Of a stretch of DNA of 64,000 nt, positions 1 through 13,634 are shown piece by piece (position 1 is the first letter of the stretch; every line of letters begins with the position of its first letter). Under the pieces are notes generated by a model, which was given only the letters and a program-made list of their open reading frames with translations, made no database searches and had not been told where the DNA came from. This DNA comes from Pterobdella sp. o SKG-2022 (taxonomy: Eukaryota; Annelida; Clitellata; Hirudinida; Piscicolidae): positions 24,155,454-24,219,453 of the forward strand of contig OZ038321.1 of assembly GCA_964035795.1 (NCBI GenBank). The letters run 5' to 3'. The translations under genes and the position numbers were made by a program.

Positions 1-1870
1 TTATAAGTACATTAAGATGCCTTTGTAAATTAAAATGATTTTATAAGTTATAAAAAATTTTAATTATTTTGAAACATAAATATAATCACTCAGTTTAGTG
101 GAATTCATTTTTTCATGAACTGTAAATTATTTGCTTTTATTATAACAATGATGAATTAATGAATTTCAATTAATAATTCCATGAATACTGAACCATTTGA
201 AAGCATGTTAAGTTCACGCCACAATCATTTTAAGGTTGCTCTTAAGATTTGATTTAAAATTATTTTGTCATGTCTATATTTCATTACCAAGATATATCAG
301 ACAATGACATTTGAAATTATATAATGTTGACTATTTGAAGAGGCAGGAAATCTGAAGTATTTAAGCGGGAAATTGAAAATTTGACTTGAGGTGTAATATT
401 CGAAAAACTGCAAAACTTTAAAATTAATAATATAACGCACTAAGAAAAACAAAAAAAAATTAAGTTTATTATTTATTTTTTGCAATTTTTGAATCAGAAC
501 GTTGGAAAATGCCGTTCGCTCACATTGATAAAAATTTTGATACAAAAAATAAATATATTTAAAAATCGAACACTCACAAGTTCTTCTCAAACAACAACAA
601 TGTTGAAAACTTGGTGGTGTCTTATTTAATTAACAAATGTTTGTTGTGGCTAAATATTTGAACTTCTTATGACGTTTTTATCGAATAAAAGTTAATAAAC
701 CTTTCAGTTCTATATTTCCATTATTATTTTTAGTTCATTTGTTCAATAATGTCTTCACAAAATGTTTCATTATCGATTGGTCAATACTTTCAAACGAATA
801 ATCAAATTTGGACTGAGTAAGTGCCTTTAGCATGAAGATTGCTACTAGCCAAATAACCTTAGCTTTTTATTTGAAACAAGTCCTTGGTGAAATGAACCTC
901 ATAAATAATCAAACCAAATTTATTTTGAATAATGTACAAGTCTCTTATCGAGAATTTTATTAAATTGATTGAAGTTCAAAAGTATTAAAAAAATTATATT
1001 ATTTTTCAAAGCTACTATTTATATTGAACTATTTCACTCTGAAAAAAGAAAAAACGTAAAATGAAGAGACTAACTGGAAAATTTATTCTAAAGCACAGTG
1101 TAGAAAGTTTTTTGTTTATTTTAATTCCGCAAATATTAGTTAAAGTTTCATAAAAAGTATTAAGCTTTTAAAAACTTTCAGTAATGGACTCACGTGAAAA
1201 ATATTTCAAGAATTAGTTTTTTAAGCATAATTTTCAAAACACTTTTAAATTTCTCGAAAAGTAGAGTTTTTTCAGTTTAATTGCCATTAATTCCTTTACA
1301 CTTTTGACAATCAAATTTTAGACAAATTGGATAAGTAAAACAAGACATGTGTCATTAATAAATAATAATTATTAGGATTGTTCAGGTATAGATATACCAT
1401 AAAAAATTAGATTTATTCTCAGAACTTCGACGCATTTAGTTTCATCGTTTATTTTGGCTTGTATGAGCTTACATTTGAAAGTTAATGAGCTGGACTAAGA
1501 TTTAGTTCATTGTGCAAAAGTATCGGTAAATTTAAATTTTATCAGCACTACTACGATGATGAAAATGCACAGGGAAAATGTCAATACGAAAAACAGTCTG
1601 TGCGACTCGACAAGAAGCGAATAAATTTATAGAAACTGATGAAAAATTAGCATTTAATTCAAGTTCAATATTGACTTTAGGTACTTATTTTGCATTCTCA
1701 TTAGACATGGGCTGTTTAAAAGACCGCGAAAATTAATTTGAAGTTCAGTAGATGCTTTTCTGTTAGAGGTAAGTTTCATCTTTGAGCTTCCTTTTATATG
1801 TTATAAAATTGTTAAAAATCTTACAAAGACATTAAATAAATTGCTTATATGAAATATCATACAGAAAAAA
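1..1870. other. AT-rich flank upstream of the micro-exon gene
   Basis: No gene can be supported here. The first 40 bases match a short dispersed repeat that recurs near 9.15 and 46.92 kb. An ATG at 749 opens a 68-nt segment that ends at a good donor (GTAAGT at 817), but the nearest acceptor I can see leads to a stop within nine codons. I therefore do not call it a gene. Confidence 0.4.
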
Positions 1871-4800
1871 ATGGTTTCTATACCAAATTTCTTTTACCTG
1901 CTTATTATTGGTGGTGAGTATATATGTCAAAATATTGTCATATAATTTTGCTTAAAGTATTCTAACTAATCTATTCTAATTCATTCTATATTAATGCATT
2001 GACTGAATTTTTTAAAGCAGTTTTCTCAGATGCGTGGAGTAAGTTTTGTATTAATAATTATAAAATATGTTGAGCAGTAGTTCGAAAGCTTTATATAACG
2101 TCTTATATTATAGAACTATAAAAAATTCATTTTCTAATTTCCATCATTTACCCATTTGTGTGACGACATCTTGAAATTGACGTCCTTTTATTTAGTCTAC
2201 TTGTAAAAAAATTTATAAACAGTCATAAAAATGCATGAACAGTCGTGAAATCGACATCTTTTTGTAAAAATGAGTGACTTGGCTTTTGCAGACAACATAG
2301 CACTCACTTTGAACACTATGCAAGAAGCAAAAAGTTTGATTTCTGGTGTGGAAATCAAAACTAAGAATGTTGACCTACATCTAAACGCTGCCAAAACTAA
2401 CAATTAATCCATCGTCGACACCAACTCGTTGAATAGAGTTAAAACCGATGAGTTTAAGTATATCTGATTTTGAATTAATTCACTGTAGGAAAAACCAAGG
2501 CCTGTGTAGTCTGCAATAAACTGCAGGAAATTTCGAAATCCAACTTAAACAAGGACATTGAACTAAGATTGTTTGTGTCGTAGGTGAAAGTGTGCTGTTC
2601 TATGGCGCTCTATGGCTGAGCCTTGGACAATCAATAAATAGCTCGATGACACTTAGACCAGGCTTTTACAATATTCCTTAAACATTTTTTGCAGATACAT
2701 TTCAAAAAGCACGATGAAAATTAGTAAAAGAAAAACGAGATGGATTGGTCATTGCATGCGATATGATGAAAAAAGCTCTTTCATTCTCGTTTTTTGGCAA
2801 GCAGACAGTTGTAAAAAAAACAGAAAAAAGAAAAGAACAACTTTTGTTGATAAACTTATTAATGACCAAAGTACAACAGAAGAACTCAGTACTGCAGTCA
2901 TGGGCCACAAGCACTGGATTTCACGTTAGAGTTATTGTCACCGCAAGTTCTCCTGTTTAACGAAATCATCAAAAGCAAGGAATTTATAACAGCAAGAATA
3001 AAAACTAATCCAACAATACGATCCAATGAATAAAAATTTATTAATTACATTTCTTATATACCACCAATTTCGAAAGTTTTATAGCATTTTAATATCCGGA
3101 AAGAAATTATAACCAACCTAACAATATAAAATCGGAAGATAATTATAAGCAACCTAACAATAACTAAACTGATAATTATATAACATAAAGAGGTCCAAAG
3201 TACAAAATACTTTAAGCGTAATGTCCGGTAATTATAACCAACTAGGTTTCTGTGACATTTATGCATGAAGATAGATTCTTATATATGGTTCCAAAGCATA
3301 GAGATACATATATTTTAAAAGATTTTTTACATGCTTGTTAAGGTTCTACTCTACATTTTTAATAAGCTCACAAAAAGTCGCGTCTTCTAAAAATTGAAAA
3401 AACTTTTGAGCAAGATCGATTTTCTTACATTCAACTATAGCATTAAGAATCTTTTAAAAAAATAAATAATTTAAAAAAAAAAACACCAAACTAGAGTATA
3501 TTTTTGATGTTTTTCAACAATCGTCTTTGAAAAATCTGCTCAAAAAATTTGCGCATCTTTTCTTTAAGCAATAAAAGTAAACTATTCAGTTTCTTTAGAC
3601 GCTAATGATTATTTCCTCAAACGATTCTCATTGTAATTCAAATATTTTTTAAAATTATGAAAAAATTCAATCAATTATCTGATAAAGAAAAGGTTGAACT
3701 TTCAGTTCGTAAAAGAGAGAGTTGGAGCAAGAGAAAAATTGCCAAACAGCTGAAACGCTCAGAATCGACAAAAAGATACTTTTTGAAAAGTTTGAACAAT
3801 TTAAAGTTCAAAAAAACACGTGGAAGAAAGAAAGAATGGATCAAAAGAGATGTTCGCAACATAGTTAGAACCGCTTCGCAATAAGGAATCTCCTCAACAA
3901 CAACCAAAAAATCATTGGATATGCCTATTGTTGCATCCACAGTTTGTTGAGTGTTGAAAGATTCTGAAAATTTGAAATATTCAAAACGCAAACCCGCCTC
4001 TGACCTAAAGGCAGCTTCCAAAGAAGAAAAAATAAAGTTTGACGAAGAAAAAATTTTTTGGAAGTTCAAATGGGACGAAATAATTTTTTCTGGCGATAAA
4101 AAAATTTAATTTTGACTGACCAGATTAATGGCAATACTACTAGCACGATTTGCGCTAAGATCCAGGGTTTTAAAAAAGCGTGTTGGCGGAGAAGGACCAG
4201 TGAAGGCATGGGGCGGAATCAGCGTGAGAGGAAAGGCCGAATTGGCAATATTGATAAAACCTCAAAACTCAAAAAAAATCCCAAACAATGAAAAATTATT
4301 TATTGCCTTTTCTGAGTAAATTTTATGGTAAAAAATTTATTTTCCAACAAGACAATGCGACAAAATCGTGGATATCGCAACAAAAAATCGATGTTCTCGA
4401 ATGGTCATCCAAGAGCTAAATTCTATTGAAAACGTTTGGGGTTATTTGACTAAAGTGGTTTATTAAAACGGAAAACAATATCAGTCCGTTCAAAACCTTT
4501 GAACCGCCATTGCTCGTGCTTGGCAGGGTATGCTTCAGAATTACCTCATATAATTGATTGGGTCAATGCCTAATCGATATCTTGAAGTTATAAAGGGTCA
4601 ATGACAAACTATTAATATATAACTTTGTGAAAAATTATATTTAAATAAAACTTAAACTCATTTTTGCTCGAATTAAATAGTGCGCAAATTATTTTGAGCA
4701 GGTTTTTGGTTTGTGATTTTAAAAAAATTGAATATCTTCAAAAGGAAATTGTTTCATGCCAGAGATATATCAAATAAAAGTTTCATAAAGCTTTTCAATA

Positions 4801-7800
4801 AAAAAAATTCAATAGCAAAAGATCTTTACGTTAAAAAGTTATTCCATAAATTAAGAATGCGCGAGTTGTCGTGAGTTGCACTATATAGATACATCATTTT
4901 TGTGCTTTCTTCATTTTTCATCCTGTCCCATTTTCTTTAGTAGGACGAGCATACAAAAATTGAATTGGAAACTAGATAATGTTTTAGTTGTAACTAGTTT
5001 TTGGGGGTTTTAAAAATGGTGTGAAACTAAATTTTTAAAATTTCAGTTTTCAAATATCGTTCTTCTTTTTTCATAGCTTTGTTTATTACTTAAACTTTAA
5101 ATTGTTACTTTTCTTTCAGATAAAGCAGCTTACCCCAAGCGTGAGTGTTCTTTGAAACAAAATCTTTTTGTTTGTGCAATGTAAAATAATGAATAATGAT
5201 AGGTAACTTTATTTCATATCATATGAAATTATACCATTTGAATTTATTTTTTTCAAAATTATTCGGGTAAGCATTAATGTTTATTGTGTGAATTTTTTTG
5301 AACCATATCCATGAATAAAAATTAAATTCTAAAAAATTCTTAATTCCAACTAGTTTACAGTCTTTGTTAGGGATGAAAACAAACAAATAAAATAAAATTT
5401 ATTTTTCAAATTTATTTCATAAGAAGAACATTTTCGTTTAAAACTGGCATCTGGTTTTAAACTGCACCAAAATTAGCGTCTTAAATTGAAGACTCTTCTT
5501 TACTATTGTCTAGATAACAGTAAACTCTGGTAGCAGTCATCTAAATGATTTCCTGGTATCATTGTCATTTGGCTTGACAAGTTATTATTATTCTTTTTTT
5601 TGAACAAAAGCAAAGCAAATTGCCTAAATGTTGACACTTCAGAAACACGTGCACTAAGCAATAGCTAACTAACCTGATCGATATGTCTACAGTTGCTTGG
5701 GCTGGTTTTTTTAAACAAGGTGTATTCAAAAAAATGTTTTAACATTTTGAAGAAAAAATTCCAACCTTGTAAACTTTATGAGTTTTTCTTCAAGTCAGAT
5801 TTTAGTTGAAGAAGTTATGAAATCCTTTTTAAAACTACATAATAAGTTTCAGTCTTCAGTCTCTAATTTCAACTATTGATACTTCTAATAAGACATACTT
5901 GTGAATCTTTTTTCTCAAATTTTGCATCAATAGAATTTAATTATTTGATATCTACATGCTCAATTCATAGAGGATGTCGAAAGTATCCGAGAAAGTAAGA
6001 TTTCTAAACGATTTTAATTCAAGATATTTTCATATAAAATATTTACAAAATCAATTCAAGCTACAAAATATAATATTCATTTTTGGATAACATAATACAA
6101 GCTCTCATTTCTCATGGCTAAACGCACTCTTTATAAAATAAGGAACAAATTATGAACATCAAACGAGTTTTTAATGATTCAGTATAGTTTTTCTCGTTGA
6201 TATACGGCATTCAAGTTACGAAATCAGTTTTATAAGATGTGATTTCATACTTTTTAAAGTTTCCCCATATATTTTTGATGAGCATCAAAGAAAATGATTA
6301 TATCTATGGAAATTTTTTCATACAGAACTTACCAATGGTGAGAGTTTCCATTGTTTAACTGTCATTTATGTATAGGAGAATTTGTCATTGAATTTCAATT
6401 GTAGTTTTTGAACATAACACTAAATTTAAATTACTCATTAATCAAATTTTTCTACTGAACCAATTTTGAGTAAGAATTTAGTCATTTCGATCTTTGACCT
6501 GTATATTTTTAATGTCCAACGATTTTTTTTTTTTTCGAATATTCAATTTTTAAATTATCTTTTTGTGAATTTCAACCAAATTTTTTTTATTAGAACTAAA
6601 CACAAAATTGAAAAAAATTCATAAGTTTGTCAACTCTAATCTTTCAAACACTTTTGAATTTTGAAAACTGAAAAAAAAATTTTTAATTTTCGAATAGCAT
6701 TGCTTCTTAAACATAATTTTTCTCATCACTTCAACTTTCTTCATGTTCCATTTCATTTAGTAAAACGGGCATACCCCACTACAAGTGAGTGTGTTTTTAA
6801 ACAAAATCTAATTTAGTGTAAGATATTTGAGAATGTATAAAGATGGTTACTCACGCTTCTTATATTTGGTTACGAAGCATGAGAATACATCTATTTGATA
6901 AAAAGTCGTTTAATAGCAGTTAAGGTTACACTCTTCATTTCTTGTACCTATCGAATGAAATGATTACCCATTGAAACTTTTTCCTACAGAAAGTCCAATA
7001 CCCGACACTCGAATGTGGGGTAAGAATTAAGAGTTGATGTATAAATAATTTTGAACACTATTTAGAAATTGAATTGGAAACTGAATATTTTTTAGTTTTA
7101 GCTAGTTTTTGGAGGGTTGAAGATGGTGTGAAAATGATTTTAAAAATTTCAGTTTTCAAATACCATTTCTCTTTTTTCCTATTAATCTTCTTTAGCCAAA
7201 GTAAATACTGAAAATTATTTAAACACTAAAGGTAATTTTATTAAGTACAAAACTTTTTGTTAACAAAGTAACATGTCACTGCGTTAACAAAAAGCTTTGT
7301 ACTTAATAAAATTACCTTTAGTGTTCAAATAATTTGCAATATTTTTTCATAGTTTTGTCTATAATTTAAACTTTAAAATGTTACTTTTTTTTCAGGTAGA
7401 AGAGCATTTAACCCCAAACGTGAGTGTTTTTTAGAACAAAATCTTTTTGCTTTGATGTAAAATAATGTGTAACGTTAGGTATCTATATGGCATTTCCATA
7501 TAAAAGTTTATCAAACAAACAAAAATATATTTTTAAAAAAGATACAAGAGCAGGCATTCACAGTTTTTACTAGAACCTCATTCAGCAATAGAATTCAAAA
7601 CTTAAAATACTTTTTCAAAATATTTTCAACTTTTTTAAAATTTTGGATGTTGGTGAAAAAAATAAATTAAAATTATTATTTAAATGAATTTAATAACAAT
7701 TTTTTTTTCTGTAAAAATTGTGCATTTGAAGTTAAACTGAACCAAAAACTAGTGCCTTAATTAAAGGCTGCTTTTTTCTAAAGAAGTTCCAAGCAGCAAA

Positions 7801-8724
7801 AGCTGTTTTAAATAGGACCAATCATAGGCTTTAAAAAATTTTAGTTTTTTTTTTTTGAAAATATTCATGTATCATAATGTTTAAATATTTACGGATTGTA
7901 CAAAAAGCTTTGTTAGTTGATAAATGTTAGTTTTTTTTTCATAAAACATCTAAAAAGGATTTTTTCAGTACTTTAAAAATTTTTTCAGAGTTCTATGATT
8001 GGTTCATAAACTATAGGCTCGCTATTCAATACTTTTTGTCTGATCGCGAAGTGCCTGTGCTTTTTTCTTATAACCTTGAAAACAGTAAACTGAAGTTTAT
8101 CTGGTATCGTTGTCATTTGGCTTCACACTACTCTTCTTTTCAGACAACGGTGAAGCAAACTGCCCAAGTTTCGAAAAAGCAAAAAAGAATAAAGATGACA
8201 AAAAAATGAGAAAATTTATGTTTATTTTGGCATGGTAAACACGTGCACCAAGCAATAACTAACTAACCTGATGGATATGTCAACAAGTGCTTGAGCAGGT
8301 CTTTTTTAAGCAAGCTGTATTCAAAAATTCCTCGCAACAATTTAATGGAAAATTTCAACATTTTAAATTTTGGGATTTTTTTTCCAAATCAACTTTTAGT
8401 TGAAGAAGTTATGAAGTCCTATTCAAAACTACATAATTAGTTTCAGTCTTTAGTCTTTAATTTCAACTATTTGTATATTTAATAATACATGTTCATAATT
8501 TCTTGTATTCAAGTTTTGCAATTTTAATAAGATTTAATCATTTGCATTCTTCATTTTCATTTCTCAGCAAGTACCAGAAAAAGTGAGATTTTCAAGCGAT
8601 TGTATTCAAAAATATTTTGTATGAAATATTTTTTGAAATCAACTTACCTTAAAAAATATAATATTCTTTGTTGGATGGACTAATATAAACTTTTATTTTT
8701 ATAGCTAATCATGGTGTTAAATAG
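1871..8724 (+). CDS. Micro-exon gene encoding a small secreted peptide
   Basis: Exon 1 (1871-1913) encodes a hydrophobic signal sequence (MVSIPNFFYLLIIG) and ends in phase 1. Every following exon is tiny, divisible by three and phase 1-1: 2021-2038 (VFSDAW), 5120-5140 (NKAAYPK), 5971-5994 (QDVESIRE), 6326-6337 (KLTN), 6761-6784 (VKRAYPTT), 6990-7019 (KSPIPDTRMW), 7196-7231 (AKVNTENYLNTK), 7396-7419 (GRRAFNPK) and 8568-8582 (PSTRK). Acceptors are mostly pyrimidine-rich with AG. Donors are GTGAGT, GTAAGT, GTAAGA, GTGAGA or GTAATT. The frame stays open across all junctions. A possible last exon at 8705-8724 ends in TAG, and an alternative lies at 8823-8836. The product would be about 76 aa (88 with the 36-nt exon), secreted, rich in K, R and P, with recurring A-Y/F-(N)P modules. 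The architecture matches schistosome micro-exon genes. Function is unknown, and the 3' end is uncertain. Confidence 0.72.
2262..2960 (+). mobile_element. Decayed non-LTR retrotransposon (reverse-transcriptase fragment)
   Basis: The + strand reads like the middle and C-terminal part of a LINE ORF2. At 2269-2400 the motif LAFADNIALTLNTMQEA, followed by LHLNAAKT, is the reverse-transcriptase active-site region, with the second catalytic Asp of the FADD box changed to Asn. After several stops, 2714-2929 reads KISKRKTRWIGHCMR, a basic block found downstream of the reverse transcriptase in such elements. It is inactive. It sits inside the second intron of the micro-exon gene. Tandem copies of a unit containing AATTATAACCAACCTAACAA at about 3100-3250 may be its 3' tail. 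Confidence 0.75.
3531..4707 (+). mobile_element. Defective Tc1/mariner-family transposon with terminal inverted repeats
   Basis: The ends are imperfect inverted repeats. The left end at 3531-3555 contains CTGCTCAAAAAATTTGCGCA. The right end at 4681-4707 reads, on the opposite strand, CTGCTCAAAATAATTTGCGC. Between them is a broken transposase. An N-terminal helix-turn-helix-like region (3657-3881) is followed by in-frame stops near 3882 and 3948. A later frame at 4128-4316 contains AWGGISVRGKAEL, the Tc1-type block, and about 4340-4370 reads FIFQQDNATK. Total length is about 1.18 kb, slightly short for the family. It is a fossil copy in an intron of the micro-exon gene and cannot encode an active enzyme. 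Confidence 0.85.
3657..4610 (+). pseudogene. Tc1-like transposase pseudogene
   Basis: The first open segment starts at ATG 3657 and encodes 75 residues with a DNA-binding basic helix-turn-helix look (QLSDKEKVELSVRKRESWSK). Homology then continues through several stops and frame changes. The conserved C-terminal blocks are recognisable: IDVLEWSSKS near 4390 and MPNRYLEVIKGQ near 4568. The catalytic DDE/DDD triad cannot be read in one frame. Confidence 0.8.
4941..4954 (+). pseudogene. Broken micro-exon relic
   Basis: Positions 4921-4954 match the acceptor and 5' half of the functional micro-exon at 6761-6784 (TTTAG, then a sequence reading GRAY). Homology then jumps to sequence that lies about 290 bp further on in the downstream unit. 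The exon has lost its 3' half and donor, so it cannot be spliced as a normal exon. This marks a deletion in the upstream duplication unit. Confidence 0.5.
7212..7335. repeat. 53-bp inverted repeat covering a micro-exon splice donor
   Basis: The arms are 7212-7264 and 7283-7335 with an 18-nt loop, and they match at 51 of 53 positions. The left arm contains the last 20 nt of the 36-nt micro-exon (7196-7231) and its donor GTAATT. In the transcript the donor would be paired within a long stem. The region is absent from the homologous upstream unit. Confidence 0.85.
8144..8167 (+). CDS. Possible extra 24-nt micro-exon
   Basis: A pyrimidine-rich acceptor (CTCTTCTTTTCAG) precedes 24 nt in phase 1 that would read HNGEANCP. 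The only donor that keeps the phase is GTTTCG, which is weak. The homologous position in the upstream unit (about 5610) has lost the acceptor AG. It could be alternatively spliced or not an exon. Confidence 0.25.
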
Positions 8725-8839
8725 GATAGAAAAAAAATAATAAATATCAAATGAGATTTTATTGATTAAAATTAAATTTTTCCTATCATATATGGCTTTA
8801 TGCATCTAATTTCACACTACAGACATGCCTTATTAATGA

Positions 8840-9580
8840 GTCTACAGTAAAACAACATCATTAATTGAAAATTATTTTAATTTGACATTTAGACTGAATA
8901 AATTTTAAATTTTCCAATGTTTTTCTATATATTCATAAGGATTTGTATGACTAGCACGTTATCAACAAGTTAGTTGAATGAATAAAAATGGAAACAAAAC
9001 AAAATATTAAAAATTTAATTTGAGTTTAAACTCGTGATTCGCTTTAAGATTATTCAGAAAAAACCATGAAAATATGAAAAAGCTTTAAAATTGAAAGCAA
9101 AAATTTTATGATAGATAAAAATATTATAGAGACAATAATAATTCGACGTAAAAATTGTTGAATATAGTTCATAAGTACAATAAATTCTTTTAAAAAATGA
9201 AGATGTGAAAACTCGAACAATTAATAAAATGAAATATCTTGGTTTTTAATGATTATAAAACTGTTTAGTTCCTTATCGAGTTTTTACTTTTGGAAGATAT
9301 CTTAATTTATTTTCAGTAATCAATTTTTGGAAACTTTCACGTCAAACTGGGGAACTTTTTAAATATATTTATTGAAAAACAAAAAAGATATAGTTTTCAA
9401 TAAGTTTAGCTTTATCATAGAACTTAGCAAATTTATCAACTGATGATTGAATAATAACACTCTAAAGCTTTGATTTAAAAGAAATATATTGAACCAAATG
9501 GTTTTTTGATTAATATAATCTTCCGAGGCCTTAATTAATTTAAATAATAATATTTTTTTTACAATCAACCAAAAATTCAA
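8840..9580. other. AT-rich spacer with one dispersed repeat copy
   Basis: No coding signal is seen. About 9140-9200 contains the dispersed motif AATTCGACGT...AAATTGTTGAATATAGTTCATAAGTACA, related to copies at the left window edge, 46.9 kb and 54.5 kb. An open frame on the minus strand (9359-9580) is compositionally biased and has no supporting feature. Confidence 0.4.
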
Positions 9581-9581
9581 A

Positions 9582-9652
9582 GCCCCTATAACTCAAAGGC
9601 AGAGCATTAGACTAATTATCTAAAGTTACCAGTTATCAATCTCGCGTGGGCC
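9582..9652 (+). tRNA. Degenerate tRNA-Ile(AAU)-like sequence
   Basis: The acceptor start GCCCCTA is followed by a D-arm (ACTC...GAGC), then a perfect five-pair anticodon stem (TTAGA/TCTAA) around the loop CTAATTA, giving anticodon AAU. The T-arm is damaged: its loop is one base too long and only about three of five stem pairs form. The 3' acceptor strand (GTGGGC) pairs only partly. The A-box and B-box are also off consensus. It is probably a tRNA pseudogene or a tRNA-derived SINE head. Confidence 0.45.
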
Positions 9653-9989
9653 GGCAATTAGCAAACTAATTATTAGCAGAAGCTTTGACCTATGAATAAA
9701 AACGCTTTAGAATTATCAAATTACATACCTTATATTACATTTGAAAAAATTGAATGGTCTATTTAAAAAAAATTTTCTTGATAAGCATTTATATGATTAA
9801 AAATTAGAGGTCGTTGGTGTCATTATCCAGCTTTTATAGTCATTGAACATTAACAAAAACTTAACGATCATTTAAAATTGTGTTCTCAATGAAGAATCAC
9901 TTTTGAAAATTTGGAAAGTAAAAAGCATAATCAAAACAAATTAAAACAGCGATTAACTTAAAACATGTTCATACATTTATATCGCACTA

Positions 9990-10545
9990 CAACAAATGAA
10001 GATAGACTAGAAAAAAAGTTGTAGAAGATCAAAGCAAACAAATAAATAAAAAAATTGGTATTGGGAGATGGTAAAGATAGCAAAAGATGTAGGAGTAATA
10101 TTGGAAAAAGCAAAATATTATCAAAAATGAAGTAGTTAAAAAGTTTAAAAAATTTTAAATAAAAAAGTTTGAAAAACTTAGCAAGGTTACTCAATAAAAA
10201 TAAAAAAGTAAAATAAGAAAAAAGTTTGAAAAACAGGAATATTTGAGTGACACCAATAAGAATATCTTCAGAAATAAATAGGATAAGATTGAAAATGTTG
10301 GAGCTGAGCAATAATATAGAGAAAGAAAGAAAGTGTAAAGGTGGCATTTAATAGAATGTAATAGAGTGATAAAAATAGTGAAAAATATGATAAACATAGA
10401 AAAGATAGTAAGTAACAGCATAGAAATATTATAAAAAGCAAAAAAATGGATGTAAGAGGGTCTTAAAAGGATTTGAATAAATATTAAAAATAAATAAGGT
10501 CTCACGCCAAGAAGGGTGCTTGTTGGAAACGACAAAAGGGCGCTG
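9990..10545. repeat. Strand-asymmetric purine-rich segment
   Basis: The + strand is strongly A+G biased for about 550 bp, so the minus strand reads as long F/L-rich frames (9958-10347 and 10191-10535) that do not resemble a folded protein. The right end is less biased and contains CGCTGCAATAAATACTG. It may be the remains of a transposable element, but I recognise no family. Confidence 0.3.
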
Positions 10546-10740
10546 CAATAAATACTGATTCAAGAATTTAACTAAAAAAATATTTTAAAGACTTGTTTGA
10601 ATGTTGGTTAATATGTTTACAATTAAAATCGAAAAAAATACAACTTTCAAATGAATTACTTTTCGTTTAGTCGTATCAGACTTGCGCTCAATTGAAGTTT
10701 GTTTTGTTGACGTGTTTGCGGCTCTATAAAAATTATTTAA

Positions 10741-13634
<2,894 letters not shown>

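Larger units (their letters stand above)
4960..8790 (+). repeat. Tandem intragenic duplication, two units
   Basis: About 4960-6250 and 7070-8790 are diverged copies of one block. Matching landmarks are the stretch around TTTTAGTTGTAACTAGTTTT (4981 and 7090), the micro-exons 5120-5140 and 7396-7419, the shared CACGTGCAC...AAGCAATA...CTAACTAACCTGAT stretch (5645 and 8230), AGTTGAAGAAGTTATGAA (5804 and 8398) and the micro-exons 5971-5994 and 8568-8582. The copies differ by indels, and the second has gained the hairpin region at 7196-7335. Confidence 0.75.

Noticed and set aside
749..881. ATG-initiated 68-nt frame with a good donor (GTAAGT)
   Set aside because: The only nearby in-phase acceptor leads to a stop within nine codons, and no domain or partner exon is visible.
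9958..10535. Two overlapping minus frames of 129 and 114 codons
   Set aside because: They are almost entirely F, L, I and S, caused by the purine bias of the opposite strand.
10723..10730. TATAAA-like sequence before ARL1
   Set aside because: It lies only about ten bases before the ATG, too close to be a TATA box for this transcript, and the region is AT-rich anyway.
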